DNA of 32,158 nucleotides from Candidatus Margulisbacteria bacterium GWF2_35_9 (GTDB lineage: Bacteria > Margulisbacteria > Riflemargulisbacteria > GWF2-35-9), in NCBI GenBank assembly GCA_001783275.1, contig MFRH01000007.1:1-32158 (forward strand), written 5' to 3'. Below, one piece after another: positions 16,138-24,295 of this stretch. A model generated the notes under the pieces. It ran no database searches, was not told where the DNA came from, and saw only the letters and a list, made by a program, of their open reading frames with translations. Within the stretch, counting starts at the first letter, position 1, and every line of letters begins with the position of its first letter. A program made the position numbers and the translations under genes.

Positions 16138-17427
16138 ATGGCAATTCTTGCTATTAAAGGTGGCACTCCTATTCGTACGAAGTTATTCCCTGCATACAAC
16201 AATATTGGAAAAGAAGAAAAACGTGCTGTAATGAAGGTGCTGGACAGTGGAAACCTTTCCCAATTTTTGGGAGCATGGCATAAAGATTTTTATGGTGGAC
16301 CAACTATTCAGAAATTTGAAAAAGATTGGGCAAAAATTTTCCTATCAAAATATGCCATTACAGTTAATTCTAATACATCAGGCTTATTTACAGCTATTGG
16401 CGCCTGTGGAATTAAACCAGGCGACGAAGTAATTGTATCTCCATATTCCATGAGCGCAAGCGCCGTTGCGCCTATCATTTATGGTGCAGTACCTGTATTT
16501 GCTGATGTCGACTATGATAATTTCGGATTAAACCCTGAAAGTATTGAAAAAAGTATCACTCCAAGAACAAGGGCAATACTGGTAGTCCATATTTTTGGGA
16601 ATCCTGCGCGTATGGATGAAATTATGGCTATAGCAAAAAAGCATAATCTATATGTAATTGAAGATTGTGCACAAGCCCCGATGGCAACCTACAAAAGAAA
16701 ATATGTTGGGACCATTGGAGACATTGGAATTTTCAGCTTGAATTATCATAAGCATATACATACAGGTGAGGGAGGAGTAATAGTTACCAATAATGATAAT
16801 TTGGCTGAAAGGTGTTATCTAATTAGGAATCATGGAGAAAATATTGTTGAACCTAAAGGAGTAAAAGATGCAATCAATACATATGGCTATAATTTCCGCA
16901 TGACGGAGATTGAAGCTGCAATTGGAATTGAACAATTAAAAAAACTTCCGAACTTAATAGAAGAGCGTTTAAAAAATGCTGTGTATTTATCAAAAGAAAT
17001 TGCCAAATTACCTTACTTTATTCCGCCAGTGGTTGAACAAGAGAGTAAACATGTCTATTACCAGCAGGCGTTTAAGTTCAAAAAAGATATAGCTGGAATT
17101 GATCGTAACACTTTTATCAATGCAGTTAAAGCAGAAATACCATCTGCTATATTAAGGGAAGATACTCCACTTATAGGTGCGGGTTATGTGAAACCGTTAT
17201 ATTTACAACCTTTATATCAGAAAAGAGCTTTACACTGTTCATTTAATTGCGAAAAATATAAAGGTCATGTTGATTACAGTAAAGGTATTTGCCCAATTGT
17301 TGAGAAATTGCACTTTGAGGAACTTATTACACTTGAATATATGCGGCCAGGCATGAGTAAGGTAGATCTGAATGATGTAATAGCTGCTTTTTATAAGGTA
17401 GCTCAAAATATTAATGAGCTAAAATAG
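16138..17427 (+). CDS. DegT/DnrJ/EryC1/StrS aminotransferase
   Basis: A 429-aa PLP-dependent sugar aminotransferase, longer than PseC. It begins LAIKGGTPIRTK, a start seen in the StrS/StsC-like subgroup. D176 (IEDCAQAP) contacts the PLP ring and K205 in FSLNYHKHIHTGEGG is the Schiff-base lysine. A C-terminal insertion (about residues 370-405, with two Cys) precedes the end. The start is one base after the preceding Gfo/Idh/MocA stop, so the two probably act in sequence: oxidation to a ketone, then transamination. Substrate unknown. Confidence 0.87.
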   Translation: MAILAIKGGTPIRTKLFPAYNNIGKEEKRAVMKVLDSGNLSQFLGAWHKDFYGGPTIQKFEKDWAKIFLSKYAITVNSNTSGLFTAIGACGIKPGDEVIVSPYSMSASAVAPIIYGAVPVFADVDYDNFGLNPESIEKSITPRTRAILVVHIFGNPARMDEIMAIAKKHNLYVIEDCAQAPMATYKRKYVGTIGDIGIFSLNYHKHIHTGEGGVIVTNNDNLAERCYLIRNHGENIVEPKGVKDAINTYGYNFRMTEIEAAIGIEQLKKLPNLIEERLKNAVYLSKEIAKLPYFIPPVVEQESKHVYYQQAFKFKKDIAGIDRNTFINAVKAEIPSAILREDTPLIGAGYVKPLYLQPLYQKRALHCSFNCEKYKGHVDYSKGICPIVEKLHFEELITLEYMRPGMSKVDLNDVIAAFYKVAQNINELK

Positions 17428-17428
17428 A

Positions 17429-18391
17429 TTGAGAACCAAGCTTAAAGGGAAAATATTATTTGTTTTTAGTGACCCAGGAGGGGCGAAACCTTGCCTTTCA
17501 CTGATAGAAGAAAATAACCTTTCTAACGTAATTGCGGTATCCGATAGGCGATATTCATTCTATCATAGTTTTAAAACTCCGGTTAAAATTGTAAATAAGA
17601 ATTTTGAAGAACTAATTAAAATTATTAACCCCGAACTGATATTTACCGGCACATCATATACATCAAATATTGAGCAACAATTCATTAACATTGCTTTAAA
17701 AAATAGAATTCGTTGCTATTCATTTATAGACCACTGGACTTCTATTTCAAAAAGATTTAAAAATTTAGATGGTAAAATGATTTTGCCGGATCAAGTATGG
17801 GTGATTGACGAGCGGGCAAAACAGTTAGCTATTGAGGAAGGTATTGATAAAGACAGGTTGGTTATTTCCGGGAATCCTTATCACGATTGGTTATTAAATT
17901 GGAAACCCACAATAAATAGAGAAGCCTTTTTTAAACAAGTAGGATTACAACATATAAATCAAAAAATTTTAGTGTATGCCCCTGATCCGCTTTCGAATGT
18001 TAAAGGGAAAGAAGTATTTGGATTCGATGAGTTGTCAGCTACTTCAGTATTGGTTGAACTATTCAAAAAGTATCCAACTAAACTGAAAGGATGGAAGATT
18101 TTAGTTAAAGCGCATCCTAATCAGGATAGAGACAAATTAAATAAAATCATTGAGAGGCATAAAACTTTTTATATACTTCCTGAAGAAGTTGATATAAATT
18201 TAGCATTATTTTATGCAGATGCTGTAATAGGGTTTTTCTCTTCAGTTTTGATTGAGGCGACAATTATGAATAAACCCGTTTTGCGTTTTTTAGATGGACT
18301 GACTAAAAATGATCCGATTGTTGGTTTAAATGTTGGTATGATTACGAATAGAAACACCTTTATCACAATGCTTTCAAAAATTACTCTATGA
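17429..18391 (+). CDS. Putative GT-B-fold glycosyltransferase, unassigned family
   Basis: I do not recognise a precise family for this 320-aa protein. Its second half looks like a GT-B nucleotide-sugar domain: VISGNPYHDWLLNW, LVYAPDPLSNVKG, ILVKAHPNQDRDKL, then ALFYADAVIGFFSSVLIEATIMNKPVL. The conserved acidic and serine positions recall CDP-glycerol/polysialyl-type transferases and UDP-GlcNAc 2-epimerase-like folds. It is a candidate for the transferase that uses CMP-Pse, because it lies between the Pse synthesis genes and their modifying enzymes. The start is TTG at 17429, one base after the preceding stop; no in-frame ATG keeps the first beta strand. It overlaps the next gene by ATGA. Confidence 0.6.
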   Translation: MRTKLKGKILFVFSDPGGAKPCLSLIEENNLSNVIAVSDRRYSFYHSFKTPVKIVNKNFEELIKIINPELIFTGTSYTSNIEQQFINIALKNRIRCYSFIDHWTSISKRFKNLDGKMILPDQVWVIDERAKQLAIEEGIDKDRLVISGNPYHDWLLNWKPTINREAFFKQVGLQHINQKILVYAPDPLSNVKGKEVFGFDELSATSVLVELFKKYPTKLKGWKILVKAHPNQDRDKLNKIIERHKTFYILPEEVDINLALFYADAVIGFFSSVLIEATIMNKPVLRFLDGLTKNDPIVGLNVGMITNRNTFITMLSKITL

Positions 18392-18936
18392 TATTAAAAA
18401 AAGACATTTTTCTGGCCGGTGAGCATATTTATCTTAGAATCTTGAATGAAAGAGATATTGAAGGTAATTATGCTATTTGGCTTAATGACCCGGAAATAAC
18501 AGCTTTCAGCTCACATGGTAGATTTCCAATGACTGTAGAAAAGCTGAAAGAGTTTGTGAAGGGATCTTATCTATCTAATTCATGTCTTGTATTTGCTATT
18601 ATTCATAAAGAGACTGATGAGCATATCGGAAATATTAGTTTGCAATGTATCAGTTGGATAGATAAAAGCGCAGAAATTGCATTTCTTTTAGGAGAAAAAA
18701 GATACTGGGGTAAAAATATAATGTTTGAAGCAGGCAGTTTATTGATTAATCACGGTTTTAAGATGTTAAATCTTCATAGGATATATTGTGGAACATCAGC
18801 AGAAAATATTGGAATGCAGAAGCTAGCTGATAAATTGGGTATGATAAAAGAAGGCGTTAGAAAAGATGCCATTTATAAAAATGGTAAGTTTATTGATATT
18901 ATCGAATATGGGATAATATTAAAACAAATTGTATGA
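18388..18936 (+). CDS. GNAT N-acetyltransferase, PseH candidate
   Basis: A 182-aa RimJ-type GNAT acetyltransferase: HIYLRILNERDIEG at the start, WLNDPEITAF, the acetyl-CoA loop around KRYWGKNI, and the closing NLHRIYCGTSAENIGMQKLADKLGMIKEGV segment. The size is the same as known PseH proteins (about 180 aa). No other PseH candidate is nearer to pseB/pseC, so it may acetylate the 4-amino group of the UDP-sugar before PseG. It could instead act on the amine made by the DegT aminotransferase at 16138-17427. It overlaps both neighbours by four bases. Confidence 0.78.
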   Translation: MILKKDIFLAGEHIYLRILNERDIEGNYAIWLNDPEITAFSSHGRFPMTVEKLKEFVKGSYLSNSCLVFAIIHKETDEHIGNISLQCISWIDKSAEIAFLLGEKRYWGKNIMFEAGSLLINHGFKMLNLHRIYCGTSAENIGMQKLADKLGMIKEGVRKDAIYKNGKFIDIIEYGIILKQIV

Positions 18937-20063
18937 ACTATTGTAAAAAATGTTTGCAGCCAGATACTAGACCCGGCATAAAATTTGATCAGCATGGCAT
19001 TTGTCCTGCATGTATTTATTATGAGAGTTTGAAAGAAGTTGATTGGGAGGAACGTAAAAATGAATTAGATTTAATAGTAGCTTTTGGGAAAGCCAATAAT
19101 CATTCCGGATATGATTGCATTATAGGAGTAAGTGGGGGGAAAGACAGTCTCCGACAAGCTATTTATGTTAAAGAAGTTCTAAGGATGAATCCTTTATTGG
19201 TTAACTTATCATATCCGCCTGAGCAGATTACGCCTAGGGGCGTAGAAAATGTCTCTAATATGATCAGACATGGATTTGATTGTATTTCTGTTAATCCTGC
19301 TCCACAAATATGGAGAAAATTAATGCGCAAAGGATTTTTCGAGTATACTAACTGGGCAAAATCTACCGAGTTTGCTTTGTTTAGCAGTGTTCCTCGGTTG
19401 GCAATAGCTTACCAGATACCTTTAATATGGTGGGGAGAGAATGCTGCTTTGCAACTAGGAGATCTGTATGTGATGGGAAAAAGTGGAAGTGACGGCAATA
19501 ACCTTCGTAAAATGAATACCCTTGGTGGTGCCGATATTTCTTGGCTATTAAGTAAAGAAATTAAAAAAAAACAGATACTTCAATATTGTTATCCTTCAGA
19601 AAAGGAAATGGTAGATGCCAATTTGCGGATAACTTTTCTAGGCTATTTTTGGAAAAACTGGTCACTAGTAGATAATGGAACTTACTCTGCTCTCAGAGGA
19701 CTTGAAATACGAAATGAAGCACCTCAAGATATTGGTGATTCGGAAGGAGTCACCTCATTAGATGAAGATTGGGTAGGATTGAATCAAATGATAAAATATT
19801 ATAAATATGGTTTTGGAAGAATCACTGATTATGCAAACGAAGATATTAGGTTAGCAAGAATTGCGCGCGAAGAAGCTATCGAAATAGTGAGAGATTATGA
19901 TGGATGTTGTTCTCCTAGATATATATTAAGTTTTTGTAATTATATTGGAATTACTATTGTGGAATTTTGGAAACAAGTAGATAAATCGGTTAATAAGGAT
20001 CTGTTTGAAAAAAATAAAGATGGGAAGTGGATGCCTAAATTCAAAGTGGGAATAGGGCTATGA
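18933..20063 (+). CDS. N-acetyl sugar amidotransferase (PseA/WbpG family), copy 1
   Basis: A 376-aa ATP-dependent PP-loop amidotransferase that changes a sugar N-acyl group to an amidino group with ammonia delivered by HisH/HisF. Two zinc-type CxxC pairs are at C4/C7 and C24/C27. The PP-loop SGGKDS (67-72) is intact. PLIWWGENAAL and YKYGFGRITDYA are further family segments. The gene is directly followed by hisH and hisF, the same grouping known from C. jejuni (pseA with hisH and hisF homologues) and P. aeruginosa O5 (wbpG-hisH2-hisF2). Within a Pse operon the likely acceptor is the C7 N-acyl group of Pse, but a diamino-uronic acid is an alternative. Confidence 0.86.
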   Translation: MNYCKKCLQPDTRPGIKFDQHGICPACIYYESLKEVDWEERKNELDLIVAFGKANNHSGYDCIIGVSGGKDSLRQAIYVKEVLRMNPLLVNLSYPPEQITPRGVENVSNMIRHGFDCISVNPAPQIWRKLMRKGFFEYTNWAKSTEFALFSSVPRLAIAYQIPLIWWGENAALQLGDLYVMGKSGSDGNNLRKMNTLGGADISWLLSKEIKKKQILQYCYPSEKEMVDANLRITFLGYFWKNWSLVDNGTYSALRGLEIRNEAPQDIGDSEGVTSLDEDWVGLNQMIKYYKYGFGRITDYANEDIRLARIAREEAIEIVRDYDGCCSPRYILSFCNYIGITIVEFWKQVDKSVNKDLFEKNKDGKWMPKFKVGIGL

Positions 20064-20683
20064 AGCAACTTAAAATTGTGATTATTGATTATGGAGTTGG
20101 AAATACTCATTCTGTATCAAATGCTATCAAACACCTTGGCTACAAGCAGCTCAAAATATCTGATAATGAACAAACGATAAAAGAAGCAGATGTGCTCATA
20201 CTTCCCGGGGTCGGAGCTTTTGATGAATGCATGAAAAATCTCAAAGACAGTCACCTTGATACAATACTTGGGGAACAGGTGCTGGAAAACAAAAAACCAA
20301 TCCTTGGGATTTGTGTCGGCATGCAGATGATGGCAGAATTTTCTGAAGAGAACGGTATACACCAAGGATTGAATTGGATACATGGAATGGTAAAAAAATT
20401 AGATTTACCAAAAAATTTTGCTGTTCCACATGTTGGTTGGAACAATGTAACAATTGAACACAACGAACCAATTTTTAGTCGCAATGATGAAAACTGTAAT
20501 TTTTACTTCGACCACAGTTATTATTTTCATTGCAATGAGGAATATGTATCGGCATGGTGCGACTATGGAGTAAAAATTACGGCTGCAGTGCAGCAGGACA
20601 ATATATTTGGAGTACAGTTCCATCCGGAGAAAAGCCAGACCAACGGGCTTAAACTTTTTCGAAGCTTTTTTAATTCAATATAA
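20060..20683 (+). CDS. hisH: HisH-type glutamine amidotransferase subunit for sugar amidination
   Basis: A 207-aa class I glutaminase that releases ammonia from glutamine. The triad is complete: C85 in LGICVGMQ, and H188 and E190 in QFHPEKSQ. The HisH-specific segments PHVGWNNV and YFDHSYYFH, which form the interface to HisF, are also present. Its place between an amidotransferase and a HisF homologue, with no other his gene in the window, indicates that it feeds sugar amidination and not histidine synthesis. It overlaps the previous gene by ATGA; hisF starts two bases after its stop. Confidence 0.9.
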   Translation: MKQLKIVIIDYGVGNTHSVSNAIKHLGYKQLKISDNEQTIKEADVLILPGVGAFDECMKNLKDSHLDTILGEQVLENKKPILGICVGMQMMAEFSEENGIHQGLNWIHGMVKKLDLPKNFAVPHVGWNNVTIEHNEPIFSRNDENCNFYFDHSYYFHCNEEYVSAWCDYGVKITAAVQQDNIFGVQFHPEKSQTNGLKLFRSFFNSI

Positions 20684-20685
20684 TC

Positions 20686-21552
20686 GTGTTAAAAAAAAGA
20701 ATTGCAGCCACTTTATTGGTAAAAGATGGTATCGTTGTTCAAAGCATTGGATTTAACAAATATTTGCCTGTGGGTAAACCGGCCATTGCAGTTGAATATC
20801 TGAATCAATGGGGTATCGATGAGATTATTTTGCTTGATATTTCAGCAACCTGCAAGCAGATTTCTCCTGATTATTCAATGATTAAAAAAGCATCATTGAA
20901 ATGTTATGTTCCTTTATCAGTAGGTGGAGGAATAACGGAAGTAAGACATATCCGGGAACTCATGCACTGCGGTGCTGATAAATTATCCTTGAACCAATCT
21001 GCAATATTTAATACCGATCTTATTTCGGAAGCCGCACATATATTTGGGAACCAATGTGTGGTAGTTTCTATCGATGGTGTTAAAGTGGGCAATGGCTATT
21101 GTGTCTATGATTATATTAAAAAGACTAATTTAAAGATCTCTCCTGCTGAAATGGCCAGTAAGGCTGAAGAAGCTGGTGCCGGAGAAATACTGATCAATTC
21201 TGTTGATAGGGATGGAATGTATTCAGGATATGATATTGAACTCATTAATTCAGTTTGTGAAAAAGTTACCATTCCTGTAATAGGTTGTGGAGGAGCAAAG
21301 AATGCGAAAGATATGATTGATCTTTTCCAAAATACATCCGTTTCGGCAGCATGTGCTGGTAATTTCTTCCATTTCACAGAACACAGTGTCAATGTAACCA
21401 AAGCCAGTATATTGAAAAGTATTAATGTAAGATTGGAAACCTATGCTAACTATAAGGAAAATAACATTAACGAAGACTTCCGCCTATCCAAAAAGGCAGA
21501 TAGTGTATTGGAAGAAATGTTGTTTATGAGAATTGAAAAAGAAGTTATATGA
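20686..21552 (+). CDS. hisF: HisF-like ammonia-channel subunit lacking the Asp11 cyclase residue
   Basis: A 288-aa (beta/alpha)8 barrel of the HisF family, starting with GTG. It aligns without gaps to the T. maritima N-terminus: LKKRIAATLLVKDG has Leu11 where active HisF has Asp11, the essential acid/base. Asp130 (VSIDGVK) is kept, as are the phosphate loops VGGGIT and CGGA...AGNFFHF. Loss of Asp11 argues against imidazole-glycerol-phosphate cyclase activity and for a role as an ammonia conduit between HisH and the amidotransferases. About 35 extra residues follow the usual end near residue 250. The short eight-A run right after the start (20691-20698) is notable. It overlaps the next gene by ATGA. 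Confidence 0.9.
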   Translation: MLKKRIAATLLVKDGIVVQSIGFNKYLPVGKPAIAVEYLNQWGIDEIILLDISATCKQISPDYSMIKKASLKCYVPLSVGGGITEVRHIRELMHCGADKLSLNQSAIFNTDLISEAAHIFGNQCVVVSIDGVKVGNGYCVYDYIKKTNLKISPAEMASKAEEAGAGEILINSVDRDGMYSGYDIELINSVCEKVTIPVIGCGGAKNAKDMIDLFQNTSVSAACAGNFFHFTEHSVNVTKASILKSINVRLETYANYKENNINEDFRLSKKADSVLEEMLFMRIEKEVI

Positions 21553-22805
21553 AATATTGTAAGCGTTGTTTATATCCCGAAAATCATCCATTGAATATTA
21601 TTTTTGACAATGATGGTATATGCAGTGGTTGCCGAGTACATGAAGAAAAGGATCAGTTAGACTGGGAACCAAGGGGTAGAAAACTAAAAAGTATACTTGA
21701 CAATTATAAAAACCTCTCAGGAAATAATTATGATTGTATCATTCCAGTTAGTGGTGCCCGTGATTCTTATTTTATTGTTCATACCGTCAAGAAGTTATAT
21801 GGCTTGAACCCTCTCCTGGTAACGTATAATAAGCAGTACAATACAGATGTAGGTATTCGAAACCTCGCAAATCTCAGGATATTATTTGACTGTGATATAA
21901 TGACACTGACTGTAAATCCCGAGACAGTAAAAAAGATCACAAGGGCCAGTTTACGAAAATCTGGAAGTATTTACTGGCATTGTCTTGCTGGGCAAACGGT
22001 TTTTCCGGTGCAAATGGCGGTTAAATTTAAGATACCACTTATCATATGGGGGGCTCACCAAGGTATTGACCAAGTTGGCATGTTTTCACATTTGGATGAA
22101 GTTGAAATGACAAGGAAATACCGCAAAGAACATGACTTGATGGGGTATGAAGCTGAAGACTTAATTGATGAATTTGATGAAATTAACGAACAGGATATTG
22201 TTCAATTTAAATATCCTGATGATAAAGAAATTGAAAGGATTGGTGTAAGAGGAATTTATCTTAGTAATTTTATACGGTGGGATACCAAGGCGCAGCATGA
22301 GAAAATGATTAAATTATATAATTATGAAACACACGAGCAAACCCGCACATTCGATACATATAACGATGTAGACTGTTACAATTATTCTGATGTACATGAT
22401 TATATTAAATACTTAAAGCATGGATATGGAAAGATTACAGATCATGCCAGTCGAGAAATAAGGCTCAGAAGAATGACCAGGGAACAGGGTATCAAATTAG
22501 TAAAACAATTCTCAACTATTAAGCCCAATAATTTAAATCTTTTTTTAGATTGGATTGGAATGACAGAAAACAGTTTTCATTTCATCATTGACAAACATAG
22601 GAACAAACAAATTTGGAAGCGAAATGAACATTGGGAATGGGAACTCACTCAAAATATTATTCCTGATGCAATCGGCGATGATATAAATCAAAAGACCAGC
22701 TTGGAATTAGCTGAAAAATGGAGTGACTTCTATTTGACTCCACACAAGAACAGCACGGATAGAAAAGGGGAGTATATTTTAGTAGGGAAAGGGTTTATAT
22801 CCTAA
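21549..22805 (+). CDS. wbpG: N-acetyl sugar amidotransferase (WbpG-like), copy 2
   Basis: A second PP-loop amidotransferase, 418 aa, clearly distinct from the copy at 18933-20063. Cysteine pairs are at C4/C7 and C25/C28. The PP-loop reads SGARDS (68-73) where copy 1 has SGGKDS. YNTDVGIRNLANLR, YWHCLAGQTVFPVQ, IIWGAHQGIDQVGMFSHLDEVEMTRKYR and YLKHGYGKITDHA are strongly WbpG-like, judged from memory of the family. A 40-residue tail extends beyond copy 1. It shares the single HisH/HisF pair just upstream. It may amidinate a different acyl group or a different sugar. It is followed by a 65-base AT-rich gap with no evident terminator. Confidence 0.85.
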   Translation: MKYCKRCLYPENHPLNIIFDNDGICSGCRVHEEKDQLDWEPRGRKLKSILDNYKNLSGNNYDCIIPVSGARDSYFIVHTVKKLYGLNPLLVTYNKQYNTDVGIRNLANLRILFDCDIMTLTVNPETVKKITRASLRKSGSIYWHCLAGQTVFPVQMAVKFKIPLIIWGAHQGIDQVGMFSHLDEVEMTRKYRKEHDLMGYEAEDLIDEFDEINEQDIVQFKYPDDKEIERIGVRGIYLSNFIRWDTKAQHEKMIKLYNYETHEQTRTFDTYNDVDCYNYSDVHDYIKYLKHGYGKITDHASREIRLRRMTREQGIKLVKQFSTIKPNNLNLFLDWIGMTENSFHFIIDKHRNKQIWKRNEHWEWELTQNIIPDAIGDDINQKTSLELAEKWSDFYLTPHKNSTDRKGEYILVGKGFIS

Positions 22806-22870
22806 TTAACTTTCGTTGAATTAACAGTAATTTTGAAAACATCTATTTAAAAAGAAATTTAAAGTCTATT

Positions 22871-24295
22871 ATGCTTTCAAAAGAGCGTTTAGTTATTCTT
22901 TCAGTCCCGTTTCAACGGATAAATCGTGTTTTGCTGGGGCCGCATATAATAAATTTATTGCGCGAGCAAGCCGACATATTAATTGTTAGCCCATTTGCTC
23001 ACGATTCCGATTTTCAGGAAGAATTTGGAGGTGAATCAATACATTTCCTGCATTGGTCTGTACCCAAAAAATTTAAGCAACCATACGGCAAACTTTTGGG
23101 AATCTCTGAGATTATGCGTATGCAAGGTTACTGGCAACGTTTTCGAAATAAGGGGATGGCATATTTTTTATCAGTAAGCCGTTTAATTACCAAACCTGAC
23201 GGGAATGATGTAACGCTCCCAGTAACAAAACAATTCCTCCTTAGACTTTTAAGTATTATTGGAATATGGTCAAAAGCATGGAAAATCATAGATCGACTAA
23301 TCGGTCCATCAATTTTTGTTGTCACTCAACTTGAGAGACTGATTCAAGACTATAAATACGTAACACTTGTTCAGTCTGCATCCTGGGGTATTCAGGATCG
23401 AATGCTAGCCTGGAATGGTAGAAAAAAGAAATGGCGGTCAGTTTTAGTGCCTTACACAACTGATCAACTATATTTTTGTGGTTATTTGATGTCTGACTTT
23501 GATGCTATCTGCTCACAAGGGCAAGCAGAGAGGAATTTTGCTACCAGCTTTCATAATTTGCCTCAGCAACGCATCTTTAATCTTGGGTCTTCTTGGTTTC
23601 GTCATATTGATTTAATTAAAACAAATATTTTAGAGAAAAAACCTGTCATTTTATCAAAGATGCAAAGGGTGATTATGTATGCTGGAGTTTCTACTAAAAG
23701 TTTCTATAGATATGCTCAATATGCAATAATTGACGAATTATTGAAAGCAATTAACAATAATATTTTGGACAACGTAAGATTAGTTATTAGGCCTGTAGTA
23801 GCAGATGAAATTGAAAGGTCGGAATTTATTAGTCGCTATGGGAACTATACAAACTTACAGTTACAATGGCCTCAATCAAGCTGTTTGGGGTTAAGCAAAA
23901 AATTCTCAACGGAAGTTCGTGACATGCAGGTAGAACTAACAGAATACGTTGAACAATTGGGCGAGGTAAATTTAGTCGTAATGTCAGCTCTTACCTCCCT
24001 ATCATTTGATGCCGCATATTTGGGTGTTCCTTCAATTTGTGTTTTTGTTGATAAAAGTAAGGTAATGAAGTTTCGACATTTGGAATTACTGCTTGATTCT
24101 AATAAAAAATTTATCGGATTTGAGGATTGTCCAGTTTTACATCAATTAGATGAATTGGTGCCATTTATAAAGGAATTGCTTAATAACCCTGTTAAATCTA
24201 AAGAGCTTGCGTCAAGGGTAATAAAAGACTGGGATTATCCTGAAGCTGATTTCAAATCCATTCTGTCAAAAGTTGTAAATGGATCACCATGTTAG
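22871..24295 (+). CDS. Unassigned protein, probable GT-B-like glycosyltransferase
   Basis: A 474-aa soluble protein without a signal peptide that I cannot place in a named family. The N-terminus (LVILSVPFQRINRVLLGPHIINLL) looks like the first Rossmann strand and helix of a surface-carbohydrate transferase. The C-terminal half has VIMYAGVSTKSFYRYAQY, LVIRPVV, and LVVMSALTSLSFDAAYLGVPSICVFVD. This last resembles the nucleotide-binding segment of GT-B enzymes, where a Ser/Thr-rich loop precedes a small-residue helix. It overlaps a GNAT gene by 7 bases. The role is inferred from fold-like features and from its location between Pse and uronic acid genes; a sugar-modifying function is possible. Confidence 0.55.
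   Translation: MLSKERLVILSVPFQRINRVLLGPHIINLLREQADILIVSPFAHDSDFQEEFGGESIHFLHWSVPKKFKQPYGKLLGISEIMRMQGYWQRFRNKGMAYFLSVSRLITKPDGNDVTLPVTKQFLLRLLSIIGIWSKAWKIIDRLIGPSIFVVTQLERLIQDYKYVTLVQSASWGIQDRMLAWNGRKKKWRSVLVPYTTDQLYFCGYLMSDFDAICSQGQAERNFATSFHNLPQQRIFNLGSSWFRHIDLIKTNILEKKPVILSKMQRVIMYAGVSTKSFYRYAQYAIIDELLKAINNNILDNVRLVIRPVVADEIERSEFISRYGNYTNLQLQWPQSSCLGLSKKFSTEVRDMQVELTEYVEQLGEVNLVVMSALTSLSFDAAYLGVPSICVFVDKSKVMKFRHLELLLDSNKKFIGFEDCPVLHQLDELVPFIKELLNNPVKSKELASRVIKDWDYPEADFKSILSKVVNGSPC

Noticed and set aside
20060-21552. HisH and HisF as histidine biosynthesis genes
   Set aside because: No other his genes nearby, flanked by sugar amidotransferases, and HisF lacks the Asp11 needed for cyclase activity.
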